A stretch of DNA of 64,000 bases from Aestuariispira insulae (GCF_003385955.1 NZ_QRDW01000001.1:809757-873756), one strand, 5' to 3'. Shown: positions 1 through 10,900, numbered from the stretch's first letter. Notes: generated by a model from the letters alone, not told the origin. Numbers and translations: made by a program.

Positions 1-206
1 ACTACATCCAGACCACTGATGCGGAAAGGGCCAACCGGGTGGCGCGCCGCCTGCGTTCCGGCATGGTGGAGATCAATGGCAAAGGCCGTGGGCCTGGCGC
101 ACCCTTTGGCGGCTACAAACAATCCGGCAACGGCCGCGAAGGCGGCATCTGGGGCCTGGAGGACTTCCTGGAAGTGAAATCGGTGAGCGGCCTGGCCATT
201 GACTGA
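1..206 (+). CDS. Aldehyde dehydrogenase, C-terminal fragment
   Basis: The 3' end of a gene that begins before the window; reading from base 3 gives 67 residues to a TGA at 204-206. The tail holds the family's C-terminal signature, with [14 protein letters not shown] followed by [11 protein letters not shown], typical of NAD(P)-dependent aldehyde dehydrogenases that oxidise aldehydes to carboxylic acids. The catalytic Cys and Glu and the Rossmann domain are outside the window, so the substrate cannot be inferred. A strong intrinsic terminator follows 24 bases after the stop. Confidence 0.85.
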   Translation, partial: YIQTTDAERANRVARRLRSGMVEINGKGRGPGAPFGGYKQSGNGREGGIWGLEDFLEVKSVSGLAID

Positions 207-230
207 TCCTTGTGCGTGAACGAATTAGGA

Positions 231-266
231 AAAAGGCGGAAACTTCCTCAGTTTCCGCCTTTTCTC
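231..266 (+). terminator. Intrinsic terminator after the aldehyde dehydrogenase
   Basis: A 14-bp perfect stem (AAAAGGCGGAAACT at 231-244 paired with 250-263), a 5-nt loop, and a T-rich right arm. It ends the transcript of the upstream aldehyde dehydrogenase gene. Confidence 0.85.
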
Positions 267-398
267 TTAGTTTCCTCTCCATTCCCCAGCCACAAATTCG
301 AGAAAAACAATCTTAATTTCGCCATAATATTGCATTCAAGTAGAACAAAATAAGTACTTACCCCAATCAAGACCGCCCGCTCAAAAAGGGAACTTCTC

Positions 399-1310
399 AT
401 GAAAAACCTGCTGCTCGTTGCCTTGTTCATGATGTCACACCTCCTATCATCCACTGCCACCGCTCGCGATGCCTCAGAAGGTTTCCAAGCCTATCAGGCG
501 GGTGATTTTGATCGGGCACTGGCTATATGGCACCCTTTGGCAGAAAACGGTTCCCCGGATGCCCAGTTCGGCCTGGGGCTTCTATACCGGCATGGCCAGG
601 GGGTTGAGAAGAATTTCGATCAATCAATCGAGTGGTTGGAAAAAGCGGCTGAACAGGGACAAGCAGATGCCCTGCTGGAACTGGGACTTTCCTATGCCAT
701 GGGTATTGGCCGCCGCCCTGATGAGCAAAAGGCCCAAGAATATTTCCTCGCCTCTGCCCGTAAAGGCCAAGTTCATGCCCAGATCAACACCGGCTATAGC
801 TATCTGCATGGTATCGGCACTGATCAGAATTATGAGCAAGCCGTCCATTGGTTTCAGACAGCGGCCGACCGGGGCAACGCAAATGCGCAATATGAACTAG
901 CCATGCTCTATGCTCACGGCAAGGGCACGGCCATTGATCTCCCAAAGGCCAACGCCCTTTTCCAGGAAGCCGCGCAGCAGGGGCATCGCGAAGCCCAATA
1001 TAATATCGGTTACAGCTATCTGAGCGGCAAAGGTATTGAAAAAAACTACGGCGCTGCATTGAAATGGTTTGCCGCCGCCAGCCAGCAAGGTTCCGTTGAC
1101 GCCCTATTTGCAATGGGAACCATGGCAAATGCCGGCCTTGGCGTTAAGGCTGACAAAATCCAGGCCCATAACTGGTGGACCATCGCTGCTATTGAAGGCC
1201 ACCCGGAAGCCCCCAATGCCCTAAAGCGGTTGGAGGCAGAGATGACAGCAGAAGAATTGGAAGCGGCAAAGCGGGAAGAAGAGCGCTGGAACCCGCCCGC
1301 AAAGAACTAA
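399..1310 (+). CDS. Secreted Sel1-like (SLR) repeat protein
   Basis: A 303-residue protein with an N-terminal signal peptide (hydrophobic to about residue 22, cleavage near TATA-RDA). About six Sel1-like repeats follow, each of roughly 36 residues with the pattern A-x-x-x-L-G-x-x-Y-x-x-G-x-G and A-x-x-W-x-x-x-A-A-x-x-G. SLR proteins are alpha-solenoid scaffolds for protein-protein contacts, often in envelope or signalling processes; no enzymatic motif is visible. The C-terminal 30 residues are charged and helical (Glu/Lys rich). The ATG is preceded by AAAAAGGGA at a good distance. It is monocistronic, with a terminator upstream and a convergent pepF downstream. The partner cannot be inferred. 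Confidence 0.85.
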   Translation: MKNLLLVALFMMSHLLSSTATARDASEGFQAYQAGDFDRALAIWHPLAENGSPDAQFGLGLLYRHGQGVEKNFDQSIEWLEKAAEQGQADALLELGLSYAMGIGRRPDEQKAQEYFLASARKGQVHAQINTGYSYLHGIGTDQNYEQAVHWFQTAADRGNANAQYELAMLYAHGKGTAIDLPKANALFQEAAQQGHREAQYNIGYSYLSGKGIEKNYGAALKWFAAASQQGSVDALFAMGTMANAGLGVKADKIQAHNWWTIAAIEGHPEAPNALKRLEAEMTAEELEAAKREEERWNPPAKN

Positions 1311-1349
1311 GAATTCCGCAGCGACAGGAAGCACTCCCCTTTCATCGGA

Positions 1350-3125
1350 TCAGGCTTCCTTTTCCAACTCATCAATGAAGCCCGCAATCACATCCAGCCC
1401 CTTGGACCAAAAGGCCGGGTCGGAGGCATCCAGGCCGAAAGGCGCCAACAGTTCCTTGTGCCGCAGGGTGCCGCCGGCGCGCAGCATGTCGAAATATTTT
1501 TCCACAAAGCCTTCATCGGCATTTTCATAAAGCGCATAGAGGCTGTTCACCAGACAATCACCAAAGGCATAGGCATAGACATAGAATGGCGAATGGATGA
1601 AATGCGGGATATAGGACCAGAAGGTCCGGTATCCTTCATCAAAGCATAAGGCATCGCCCAGGCTTTCCTCAGAGACCTTCATCCAGATATCGCCCAGCTG
1701 ATCCGCTGTCAGTTCTCCTTGAAGACGGGCATCATGCACCTGGCGCTCAAAATCAAAGAAAGCCACCTGCCGCACGACGGTATTGAGCATATCTTCAACC
1801 TTGGCCGCCAGCATGGCCCGGCGTTTCTTCGGATCGTCCTCCTGGGACAGCATGCCTTTGAAGGTCAACATCTCGCCGAAGACGGATGCGGTTTCGGCCA
1901 GCGTCAAAGGCGTGTCGGACATCAAATGCCCCTGATCACCTGCCAGCACCTGATGCACCCCATGACCCAATTCATGGGCCAGGGTCATCACATCGCGGGT
2001 CTTGCCCTGGTAATTGAGCAAAAGATAGGGATGTGCGCTAGGCACAGTCGGATGGGCAAAGGCCCCGGACGCTTTACCAGGTCGTGCCGGGACATCAATC
2101 CATGCATTGTCGAAAAATTTCTGGCCAATCGCCGCCAAATCCGGAGAAAAGCGACCATAGGCTGACAGCACAGTCTCCTGAGCCTGATCCCAGGAAATAA
2201 CGCCGTCATCCTCATCCGGCAACGGAGCCAGACGGTCCCAGTAATCCAACCTTTCCTGGCCCAGCCATTTGGCTTTCAGGCGGTAATAGCGGTGCGACAG
2301 GCGCGGATAGGCATCCTTCACGGCCGAGACCAGCGCATCCACCACCTCATCTTCCACATAGTTGGACAGGTTGCGTGCGGAAACCGGCCGGTCAAAACCG
2401 CGCCAGCTATCCTCAACCGACTTGTCTTTTGCCAATGTGTTGGTGATATGTGTGAAGATGCGGATATTGGCTCCCAACACTTTGCCGACGGTCTGCGCCG
2501 CCTCTTTGCGGACAGTGGCATCCTGATCATGCATCAGGTTGAGCGCTTCGGTGGCCGTCATCTCGCGCCCCTGGCAGGGAAATCGCAGCGAGGCCAATGT
2601 CTCATCAAACAAACGGATCCAGGCCGCTTTACCACTGACCGATTTTTCATGCAGCAGCTTTTCCAGCTCATCACTCAGCTGATGATCGCGCAAGGCGCGC
2701 ACGTCACGCAGCCAGGGGCGATAATGGGCAAGCTCCGCCGCTTCATCCAGCATGCTGTTGAGGATGGCTTCATCCAGCCGGTTGATCTCCAGGGTGAAGA
2801 ACAGAAGATGGCTGGAAATATCATTCACCTTTTCCTGGCAATTCTGGAAAAACCGCCCGATCTCCGAATCGGTCACGTCACCGGCGTAAACCAGATAGGC
2901 ATAGCTCATGACCCTTGAGAGCGTTTCATCGAGATTTTCATATTCCCGGATCGCTTTTGCCAGGGCGGCGGCATCCAGCCCTGCAACCTTACCTTGATAG
3001 CGTGATGAAAATTCTTCTGCCTTTTCAAAGGATTGCACCATATCGTGGTCCAGCTCGGGGCTGTCCATTCCAGGATAGAGATCGCTCAAATCCCATTCCG
3101 GCAGATTGTCCAAAGTTTTTTCCAT
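1350..3125 (-). CDS. pepF: Oligoendopeptidase F family M3 metallopeptidase
   Basis: A cytoplasmic zinc peptidase of the M3 (thimet/oligopeptidase F) family, which cleaves short peptides. The zinc motif HELGH lies near residue 385-390 inside MTLAHELGHGVHQ, with the downstream third ligand expected in the TLAETASVFGEM segment. The length (591-597 aa) is normal for M3B enzymes. Two starts are possible: ATG at 3143 and ATG at 3125. The second is preferred because AAAGAGGT sits 5-6 nt before it. It is divergent from the acyl-CoA synthetase at 3277, so their promoters share about 130 bp. Confidence 0.9.
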   Translation of the reverse strand: MEKTLDNLPEWDLSDLYPGMDSPELDHDMVQSFEKAEEFSSRYQGKVAGLDAAALAKAIREYENLDETLSRVMSYAYLVYAGDVTDSEIGRFFQNCQEKVNDISSHLLFFTLEINRLDEAILNSMLDEAAELAHYRPWLRDVRALRDHQLSDELEKLLHEKSVSGKAAWIRLFDETLASLRFPCQGREMTATEALNLMHDQDATVRKEAAQTVGKVLGANIRIFTHITNTLAKDKSVEDSWRGFDRPVSARNLSNYVEDEVVDALVSAVKDAYPRLSHRYYRLKAKWLGQERLDYWDRLAPLPDEDDGVISWDQAQETVLSAYGRFSPDLAAIGQKFFDNAWIDVPARPGKASGAFAHPTVPSAHPYLLLNYQGKTRDVMTLAHELGHGVHQVLAGDQGHLMSDTPLTLAETASVFGEMLTFKGMLSQEDDPKKRRAMLAAKVEDMLNTVVRQVAFFDFERQVHDARLQGELTADQLGDIWMKVSEESLGDALCFDEGYRTFWSYIPHFIHSPFYVYAYAFGDCLVNSLYALYENADEGFVEKYFDMLRAGGTLRHKELLAPFGLDASDPAFWSKGLDVIAGFIDELEKEA

Positions 3126-3276
3126 CACGACCTCTTTGCCCATCCGTCTTTACTCCATACGGTTTTGACAAGTATATGAATGGTTTCAGACAAGAGAACA
3201 AGCATCCGGCGCGAAGAAACCGAACCATCGGGAGCCGCACCGGCCAGCGGGTAATAAAACAGGACAGGAAAACAGC

Positions 3277-5073
3277 GTGCTGAATTACGACACGATCAAA
3301 AACTTGCCGGACATGTTTTTCACACAGGCCGAGAAATTTGGCGATGCGCCTTTCCTGTGGACCAAGAGAGACGGCAGCTGGCAAAGCCAGAGCTGGTCGG
3401 AGATCGCCGCGCGCGTATCAGCACTCAGCCGCGGGCTGCGGGCCAATGGCGTGAAACCAGGTGATCGGGTGATCATCCTCTCGGAGAACCGTCCCGCCTG
3501 GTTCATCAGCGATCTGGCTATCATGTCCACCGGCGCCATCACAGTGCCGGCCTATACCACCAACACGGTGGAAGACCATGTTCATGTCCTGAGCGATTCC
3601 GGCGCCAAAGTAGCCATCATTTCCGGCAAGCGCATGGCCAAGAATTTCATCCCGGCTGCCGTTCAGGCCGGCCTTGACCTGGTCATCACCATGGAGCCGA
3701 TCGATCAAAAACCGGCCCAGTCGGTGGAGGTCCGTGAACTGGATGAGGTCACCGCACAGGGCCGCACCCAGCCGGATGATGTCCTTGAGATCGTCAGCGG
3801 GTTGAAACGAACCGATACCTGCTGCCTGATCTATACCTCCGGCACAAGCGGCACCCCCAACGGCGTAATGCAAAGCCATGGATCCATTCTGTGCAACTGC
3901 AAGGGCGCGGAGGATGTGCTCAAACACCTGCCGCGCTATGGCCAGGAAACCGAAGTGTTTCTATCCTTCCTGCCACTCAGCCATTCCTATGAACATTCCG
4001 CCGGGCAATTCGTACCGATCGGATTTGGCGCGCAAATCTATTATGCGGAAAGCATTGATAAGCTGGTCGCGAATATCGAGGAAGTACGGCCGACAATCAT
4101 GGTTTCCGTGCCCAGGCTCTATGAAACCATCCGAGGGCGGATCCTGCGCGGCGCAGAACAGGCTGGCGGCCTGAAACAGAAGATGCTGTTAAAAGCTATC
4201 GCCCTTGGCCGCAAACGCTATGAAGATCCCAAATCCCTGTCCTTCATTGACCGGATTTTAGATGCTGTCCTGGAAAAACTGGTGCGCAAAAAGGTGCAAA
4301 ACCGCTTTGGCGGCCGATTGAAAACCTTTGTTTCCGGCGGTGCGCCACTGAATTTTGATGTCGGCGTCTTTTTCCTCTCTATCGGCTTACGGGTTCTTCA
4401 GGGGTATGGCCAGACGGAATCAGGACCGGTGATTGCCGTCAACCGCTGCGAGTTGAACAATCTGCGCACCGTCGGCCCGCCGATGACCGATGTCGAGGTG
4501 AAGATCGCAGAGGATGGCGAAATCCTCTGCCGGGGCGAGTTGGTCATGAACGGCTACTGGAACAATCCGGAAAAATCAGCAGAAACCGTTGTCGATGGCT
4601 GGCTGCATACCGGTGATGTCGGTCACCTGAATGACGATGGCTATCTGGTCATCACCGACCGGAAAAAAGATATCATCGTCAATTCCGGCGGTGACAATGT
4701 TTCGCCCCAGCGGGTCGAAGGCATTCTCTGCCTGGAACCCGAGATCGGCCAATGCATGGTCTATGGAGACCAAAAGCCCCACTTGGTGGCCGCCATCGTG
4801 CCCGACGAAGAATTTATGGCAACCTGGCGCAAGGAAAGCGGCGCGCTTGATGACCAGCCCCTGGCCGAAGATCCGGCTTTCCGCCGGGCGATAAATGATG
4901 CGATCGAACGCACCCGCGCCCGGCTCTCCGTGATTGAACGGGTTCGGAAATTCATCATCATCGAAGAACCCTTCTCTGTTGAAAATGCCATGATGACCCC
5001 ATCTCTGAAAATCAGGCGGCATATCGTCAAAGAAAATTACGGCGACCTCCTGGAAGCGCTTTACAAGAAATAA
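3277..5073 (+). CDS. Long-chain acyl-CoA synthetase (AMP-forming)
   Basis: A 598-residue ANL-superfamily enzyme. The P-loop-like motif YTSGTSGTPNGVM is near residue 190, YGQTES near 377, and the hinge region with TGDVGHLNDDGYLVITDRKKD near 450. The architecture resembles FadD15/long-chain fatty acyl-CoA ligases, which activate fatty acids to acyl-CoA via acyl-AMP. The start is GTG at 3277 with AGGACAGGAA just upstream. The OsmC gene follows 38 bp later and the GlxA-like regulator after that, suggesting one transcript. Exact chain-length specificity is unknown. Confidence 0.85.
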   Translation: MLNYDTIKNLPDMFFTQAEKFGDAPFLWTKRDGSWQSQSWSEIAARVSALSRGLRANGVKPGDRVIILSENRPAWFISDLAIMSTGAITVPAYTTNTVEDHVHVLSDSGAKVAIISGKRMAKNFIPAAVQAGLDLVITMEPIDQKPAQSVEVRELDEVTAQGRTQPDDVLEIVSGLKRTDTCCLIYTSGTSGTPNGVMQSHGSILCNCKGAEDVLKHLPRYGQETEVFLSFLPLSHSYEHSAGQFVPIGFGAQIYYAESIDKLVANIEEVRPTIMVSVPRLYETIRGRILRGAEQAGGLKQKMLLKAIALGRKRYEDPKSLSFIDRILDAVLEKLVRKKVQNRFGGRLKTFVSGGAPLNFDVGVFFLSIGLRVLQGYGQTESGPVIAVNRCELNNLRTVGPPMTDVEVKIAEDGEILCRGELVMNGYWNNPEKSAETVVDGWLHTGDVGHLNDDGYLVITDRKKDIIVNSGGDNVSPQRVEGILCLEPEIGQCMVYGDQKPHLVAAIVPDEEFMATWRKESGALDDQPLAEDPAFRRAINDAIERTRARLSVIERVRKFIIIEEPFSVENAMMTPSLKIRRHIVKENYGDLLEALYKK

Positions 5074-5111
5074 CGCCGTCCCTGCGCGGCCTGTAACGAG
5101 AGTAGAATTTT

Positions 5112-5540
5112 ATGAAGACACGTGTGCAATGGATCGACAATAACCGCTGGCTGGCCAATAACGAGTCTGGCCACGGCCTGGTGCTGGATGCTTCCATGGG
5201 TGAAGGGGATCCGCTGGGCCGGCTGGGCCCGAGCCCTATGGAACTGTTGTTGATGGGTGTTGGTGGCTGCTCCGGGATCGACGTCATCCACATCCTGAAA
5301 AAATCCCGCGAGCCGGTAACCGATTGCGTGGTCGAAATTGTAGGGACGCGGGCCGATACCGATCCCAAAGTCTTCACCGACATTCATATGATCTATACCG
5401 TGACCGGCAAAGGTCTCACCCCGGCCAAAGTAGAGCGCGCGGTTGACCTGTCCAAGGAGAAATACTGCTCTGCGTCTGTGATGATGGGCAAAGCCGCCAA
5501 AATCACACGCGAGATCAAGATCCTGGAAGCCGGGGAATGA
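5112..5540 (+). CDS. OsmC/Ohr-family peroxidase-like protein
   Basis: A 142-residue OsmC-family protein. The two redox cysteines of the family are present: Cys53 in GVGGCSGID and Cys119 in KEKYCSASVM. Members reduce organic or fatty-acid hydroperoxides using lipoyl or thiol reductants; this branch (YhfA-like) is less well characterised. It sits between an acyl-CoA synthetase and an AraC-type regulator with a 7-bp gap to the latter, so a role in lipid peroxide handling or a reactive fatty-acid response is an inference from context. Confidence 0.85.
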   Translation: MKTRVQWIDNNRWLANNESGHGLVLDASMGEGDPLGRLGPSPMELLLMGVGGCSGIDVIHILKKSREPVTDCVVEIVGTRADTDPKVFTDIHMIYTVTGKGLTPAKVERAVDLSKEKYCSASVMMGKAAKITREIKILEAGE

Positions 5541-5547
5541 TACGCCG

Positions 5548-6540
5548 ATGACGACAGACAGGGATATGGGGGGCAGTTCTCTTTCCGTGGGGTTGATCCC
5601 ACTGGAAAAATTCACCCTCTCTCCCTTCTCAGCCTTTCTTGACGTCTTGCGTCTGGCGGCGGACAAAGGCGATAGAAGCGAACAGCGCAACTGCCACTGG
5701 TCGGTGATGGCCCCTGGCCATTCGCAGGTAACCGCCAGCTGCGGCGTAACCATTGCGACCGACCGTCAGCCCGCGAGCCCTGAGCGTTATGACTATATCG
5801 CCGTCTTCGGCGGCCTTTTACAGCCGCATTTTTCACTCGACGAACATACCCTGCTCTATCTTCGCAAGGCTGATGAGCTGGGCATCCCTCTAATCAGTGT
5901 CTGCAACGGCACCTTTGCGCTGATTGAAGCCGGATTGATGAAGGGACGGCGCAGCTGCATCAGCTGGTACCATCACCGGGATTATGTGGAAGCATTCGGG
6001 GAGATCCCCCTGGAAACCGACCAGCTCTATCTGGAAGATGGCAACCGGATCACCTGTGCCGGGGGCGCGGGGGCGGCTGATCTGGCGCTCTGGCTGGTCA
6101 ACCGGCATATCGGGGATCGCTGGGCCCGGAAATGCCAGCGCATTCTCATGCTGGAAGAGGCCCGCCCGCCAACCCGTTCACAACCCCTGCCAGCCCTTTC
6201 AGCCAGGGTCAATGACCCCGCAGTGCGCCAGGTGGTTTTGACTATCGAGCGCACCTTATCCGAACCGATCACAACCGCCGATCTCGCCAGTGCGGTCAAT
6301 ATGAGCCGACGTCACCTTGAGCGGCGTTTCCGCCAGGAGATGAAAATCGGCGTGCAGGAATTTGTGCGCGATATGCGCCTGCGCATGGCCCATGACCTGT
6401 TGACCAATACCGGGCAAACGGTGACTGAGATCGCCTATGAATGCGGATTCAAGCACCACACCTATTTCACCGCGCTCTTTAAGAAGAAATTCGGTTTCTC
6501 GCCCAAAGAGTTCCGGGAACAGAATGCTGAACAGGAATAA
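5548..6540 (+). CDS. GlxA-like AraC-family transcriptional regulator with DJ-1/PfpI domain
   Basis: A 330-residue regulator. Residues ~12-190 form a class I glutamine-amidotransferase-like (DJ-1/PfpI) domain with the nucleophile-elbow Cys near 119 (ISVCNGTFAL). Residues ~225-325 hold two AraC helix-turn-helix motifs (ITTADLASAVNMSRRHLERRF and VTEIAYECGFKHHTYFTALFKK). Such GlxA/FtrA/CdhR-type proteins usually activate catabolic genes for amines, choline or carnitine; the ligand here is unknown. It lies 7 bp after the OsmC gene, probably in the same operon, and is followed by a bidirectional terminator. Confidence 0.88.
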   Translation: MTTDRDMGGSSLSVGLIPLEKFTLSPFSAFLDVLRLAADKGDRSEQRNCHWSVMAPGHSQVTASCGVTIATDRQPASPERYDYIAVFGGLLQPHFSLDEHTLLYLRKADELGIPLISVCNGTFALIEAGLMKGRRSCISWYHHRDYVEAFGEIPLETDQLYLEDGNRITCAGGAGAADLALWLVNRHIGDRWARKCQRILMLEEARPPTRSQPLPALSARVNDPAVRQVVLTIERTLSEPITTADLASAVNMSRRHLERRFRQEMKIGVQEFVRDMRLRMAHDLLTNTGQTVTEIAYECGFKHHTYFTALFKKKFGFSPKEFREQNAEQE

Positions 6541-6551
6541 AGCCTAGAAAA

Positions 6552-6585
6552 AAGGGCTCCCGTGTTGAACAGCAGCCCTTCTCTT
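6552..6585. terminator. Likely bidirectional terminator
   Basis: The 7-bp stem AAGGGCT (6552-6558)/AGCCCTT (6574-6580) has T-rich runs on both strands. It sits between the convergent regulator and epimerase genes. The loop is long (15 nt), so strength is uncertain. Confidence 0.55.
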
Positions 6586-6611
6586 TCCGTTGATCGCGCC
6601 AGGGCGCGAAA

Positions 6612-7595
6612 TCAAACTCCGTGATACTCTTTGTACCAGTTCACGAAATTCGGAATGCCCTTTGAAATCGGGGTCGACGGCTCAAAGCCGAAATCATTCC
6701 GGATCGCCTCGATATCCGCATAGGTCGCGGGCACATCGCCAGCCTGCATCGGCTGGAAATCGCAATCGGCCTTGACCCCGGTCGCCTTTTCGATCTCACC
6801 GATCATATCCATAAGCTTTTCGGAGTTATTGTTGCCGATGTTATAGACCCGGTGAGGCGCCTTGCCCTCGGTTGCTTCCGGCGGATTATCCAAACAGGCA
6901 ATCACCCCTTTGACGATATCGTCGACATAGGTGAAGTCGCGCATCATTTCGCCATTGTTGAAAACCGGAATCTTCTCGCCCTTCAACATTTTCGAGGTGA
7001 AAATATAGGCAGCCATATCCGGGCGGCCCCAGGGGCCATAAACGGTGAAGAAACGCAGGCCGGTCTGGGGAATCCCGTAGAGATGGGAATAGGCATGGCC
7101 CATCATCTCATCACTTTTCTTGGTTGCGGCATAAAGTGAAACGGGGGTATCCACCCGGTCATCCACGGAAAACGGCATTTTGGTATTGCCGCCATAAACG
7201 GAAGAGGAAGATGCATATACCATATGCTTAACACCGCCTTCCTTATGGCGGGCCAGTTCCAGGATATTCAGATGCCCTAGAATATTGGTCTCGATATAGG
7301 CGTGCGGGTTTTCCAGGCTGTATCGAACACCGGCCTGTGCCGCCAAATGAACGATCCGGTCAATATCCGGTCGTTCCTCAACCATCTTTTTCAGCGCATC
7401 CCGGTCAGTGATATCAACCTGGCGGAATTCAAAGCCGTTGCGCCCCACCAGGCGGTCACGCCGGGCATATTTGAGATTCACATCATAATAGTCATTCAGA
7501 TTATCAATCCCGACGACCTTTTCTCCCCGGTCGAGCAGAAATTGTGAGACATGCATGCCGATAAAGCCGGCCGCTCCGGTAACGAGAACAGTCAT
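6612..7595 (-). CDS. NAD-dependent UDP-glucuronate 4-epimerase-like protein
   Basis: A 327-residue extended short-chain dehydrogenase/reductase. The NAD-binding motif GAAGFIG is at residue 7 and the catalytic YAATK motif near residue 145. The segment FFTVYGPWGRPDMA is characteristic of UDP-glucuronate 4-epimerases (LpsL/CapI type), which make UDP-galacturonate for LPS or capsule. The opening IDNLNDYYDVNLK also fits that subgroup. No other polysaccharide gene is adjacent. The terminator near 6552-6585 likely serves this gene too. Confidence 0.85.
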   Translation of the reverse strand: MTVLVTGAAGFIGMHVSQFLLDRGEKVVGIDNLNDYYDVNLKYARRDRLVGRNGFEFRQVDITDRDALKKMVEERPDIDRIVHLAAQAGVRYSLENPHAYIETNILGHLNILELARHKEGGVKHMVYASSSSVYGGNTKMPFSVDDRVDTPVSLYAATKKSDEMMGHAYSHLYGIPQTGLRFFTVYGPWGRPDMAAYIFTSKMLKGEKIPVFNNGEMMRDFTYVDDIVKGVIACLDNPPEATEGKAPHRVYNIGNNNSEKLMDMIGEIEKATGVKADCDFQPMQAGDVPATYADIEAIRNDFGFEPSTPISKGIPNFVNWYKEYHGV

Positions 7596-7985
7596 GTGAT
7601 TTGATACCCAACCATCTGTTTTGCGGCCCCGCGATTCGCGACGCCAGGAAATCGCGCGGCGAAGATATAACCCGTGATCCCGGCCTCTGACAAGGATCTA
7701 GGCCGCCTTTCAAAACGCAATTCAGAAGACTGAAACTGACTTTTACGTCAACGGAAAGTATGTTGACGCGGATTTTCCCGATTTATTCTGAAAGGCTTAC
7801 CGCATTGCAGCAATAAAATTACCCGTCCTTGTAATAATATTTCTTGCAGTTTAGGTCAGTAATGCTACCCTATTATTGAGTACGAAACAACGCATGGCTC
7901 CGCTATAATTCCAAGACAGGTGCATAGAAACATAAGGAAAAGCACCGGTTGGCCAACGGCCGCCATGACATCGGGAGAAGACGGG
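7596..7985. other. Intergenic region of 390 bp with candidate promoters
   Basis: No gene is supported here. It is AT-richer than its flanks and divergent-promoter sized. A perfect TATAAT lies at 7904-7909 without a clear -35 at 16-18 bp. A weaker pair, TTGCAG (7844-7849) and TACCCT (7866-7871), has a 16-bp spacer. Both would drive the indolepyruvate oxidoreductase gene at 7986. Confidence 0.35.
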
Positions 7986-10900
7986 ATGAAACTCACCTCT
8001 GTTAGCCTGGAAGACAAATACACTCTGGAATCCGGACGGATTTTCACCACCGGTATCCAGGCACTGGTCCGGCTGCCGTTGATGCAACGCGCACGCGATA
8101 TCAAGGCAGGCCTCAATACCGCCGGCTTTATCTCCGGCTATCGGGGATCGCCGTTGGGCGGCGTCGACCAGCAGCTTTGGAAAGCACGGAAATATCTCGA
8201 AGAGAAAAATATCCTGTTCCAACCGGGCATCAACGAGGATCTCGCCGCCACCGCCGTATGGGGCTCCCAGCAAAGTCAGCTGTTTAATGACAGTGAAGTC
8301 GACGGCATCTTCGGCATCTGGTACGGCAAGGCTCCCGGTGTCGACCGAACCGGAGACGTGTTCAAACATGGTAATGCGGCAGGTTCTTCCAAACATGGCG
8401 GTGTCCTGGTCCTGGCCGGTGACGATCATACCTGCAAATCCTCCACACTTCCCAGCCAGACCGAATATGCCTTCATGGATGCCATGATGCCGGTCCTGGC
8501 CCCGGCCGGCGTGCAGGAATATCTGGACATGGGCATTCACGGGATTGCGCTATCGCGCTATTCAGGCCTCTGGATCGCCTTCAAGACCCTGGCGGAAACG
8601 GTGGAGACCAGTGCCAGTGTTTACGTGGATCCGCACCGTTTGCAGATCACCATGCCAACCGATTTCGAGATGCCCGAGGGCGGTTTGAATATCCGATATC
8701 CGTTCCCGCCACTGGAGCAGGAGCAGATGCTGCATAAATACCGTCTTTATGCCGCACTGGCTTATGCACGGGCCAACAAACTGAACCAGACGGTCATTGA
8801 CGGCCCGAACCGGCGCCTTGGGATTGTTACCACCGGCAAAAGCTATCTGGATGTGCGCCAAGCCCTGGAAGACCTGCAGATCTCTGAAGAATATGCCAAG
8901 GAAATCGGCATCAGCGTCTATAAGGTCGGCATGGTCTGGCCGCTGGAACGCGAAGGCATCCGCAAATTTGCCGAAGGCCTGGAAGAGATCATCGTGGTGG
9001 AGGAAAAACGCGCGGTCATCGAAAACCAGCTCAAAGAACAGCTGTACAACTGGCGCGAAGATGTGCGCCCCCGCGTTGTCGGCAAATTTTCCGAAAAAGG
9101 CGAATGGATTTTGCCCTCCGCCGACGAACTGACCCCGGCAAGGATCGCACGTGTCCTGGTTGACCGCCTGCGTGGTATGAAAGACGGCACAACGGCGGAG
9201 ATGGAATCCCATTTCGGCAACCGCCTTGGCTTCCTGGAGAGCAAGGAACAGCAGCTGTCCAAACGCTCCGCCTCAATCAGCCGCCTCCCCTTCTTTTGTT
9301 CCGGCTGCCCGCACAACACTTCAACCAAGGTACCGGAAGGGTCACGGGCCCTGGCCGGTATCGGCTGCCATTACATGGTTCAATGGATGGACAGGGACAC
9401 AAACACCTTTACCCAGATGGGCGGCGAGGGTGTGACCTGGGTCGGCCAGGCCAATTTCTCAAAAACAAAACATGTCTTTGCCAACCTGGGTGACGGCACC
9501 TATTTCCATTCCGGCCTGCTGGCCATCCGCCAGGCAGTTTCCGCCAAGGTCAATATCACCTACAAGATCCTTTATAACGACGCAGTCGCCATGACCGGCG
9601 GCCAACCGTTCGACGGGCCGTTGACCCCGTGGGACATCGCCCGCCAGGTTCATGCCGAGGGCATCTCGAAACTGGTGGTGGTGACAGACGAACCGGAAAA
9701 ATACGGTTCAGGCGATTTGTTCCCGCCCCAGACCACGATCCATCACCGGCGCGAACTGGAAAAGATCCAGAAGGACCTGCGCGAAGTGCCCGGTACCAGC
9801 ATCCTGATCTATGACCAGACCTGTGCGGCGGAAAAACGCCGCCGCCGCAAGCGGGGCCAGTTCCCAGACCCGGCTAAGCGCGCCTTCATCAATGACGCGG
9901 TCTGCGAGGGCTGCGGCGATTGTGGCGAGGTTTCCAACTGTGTCTCCATCGAGCCCAAGGAAACCGAATTTGGCCGCAAGCGCAAAATCGACCAGTCTTC
10001 CTGCAACAAGGATTATTCCTGCGTGGACGGTTTCTGCCCAAGCTTTGTCACTGTCCATGGCGGCAAACCACGCAAGGGCAGCGGTGCCGCCCAGGGGGCA
10101 GCCGACAAGGCCGGTGTGACCGATGTCTTTGAAACCCTGCCGGATCCGGTTCTGCCGAAACTGTCCAAACCCTACGGCATCATGCTGACCGGGGTTGGCG
10201 GCACCGGGGTTGTCACCATCGGCGCGATCCTGGGCATGGCCGCCCATCTGGAAAACAAAGGCATCTCCATCCTCGACATGGCAGGCCTGGCCCAAAAAGG
10301 CGGCGCGGTCGCCAGCCATATCCGGATTGCCGCCAACCCGGAAGACATCAATGCGGTCCGCCTGGCCGCCGGTGGCGCCAATCTGTTGCTAGGGTGTGAC
10401 ATGGTGGTCTCTGCCGGTTTTGATGCCATGGCCAAGACCGACCGGGAATTCACCAAGGCCGTGATCAACACCCATGAGGTGCTGACCGGGGCTTTCACCA
10501 CCAATCCGGACATGAAATATCCCGGCCAGGAATTGCGGGAAATCATCACCGATGGCGTCGGATCGGAAAACACCCATTTTGTTGCCGGAACCGAACTGGC
10601 CACCGCGTTGATGGGCGACACAATCGCCACCAACATGTTCATGCTGGGATATGCCTATCAGAAAGGCTTCATTCCGGTATCAGAAGAGGCCATAACCGAA
10701 GCCGTCAAATTGAACGGAGTGGCTGTGGATTCCAACCTGCGCGCCTTCCTCTGGGGCCGCCGGGCTGCCCATGACCAGGAAGCCGTCCGCAAGATCATCG
10801 CCGTTGGCAAGAAACCAAAAACCGTCATCGCCAAAGCAGACAGCCTGGAGGAGATCGTCGATCGCCGGGTTGCGGAGCTGACAGAGTATCAGAATGCCGC

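Noticed and set aside
7920..7985. The extended N-terminus of the indolepyruvate oxidoreductase from GTG 7920
   Set aside because: The extra 22 residues are not part of the conserved protein; ATG 7986 has a better ribosome binding site.
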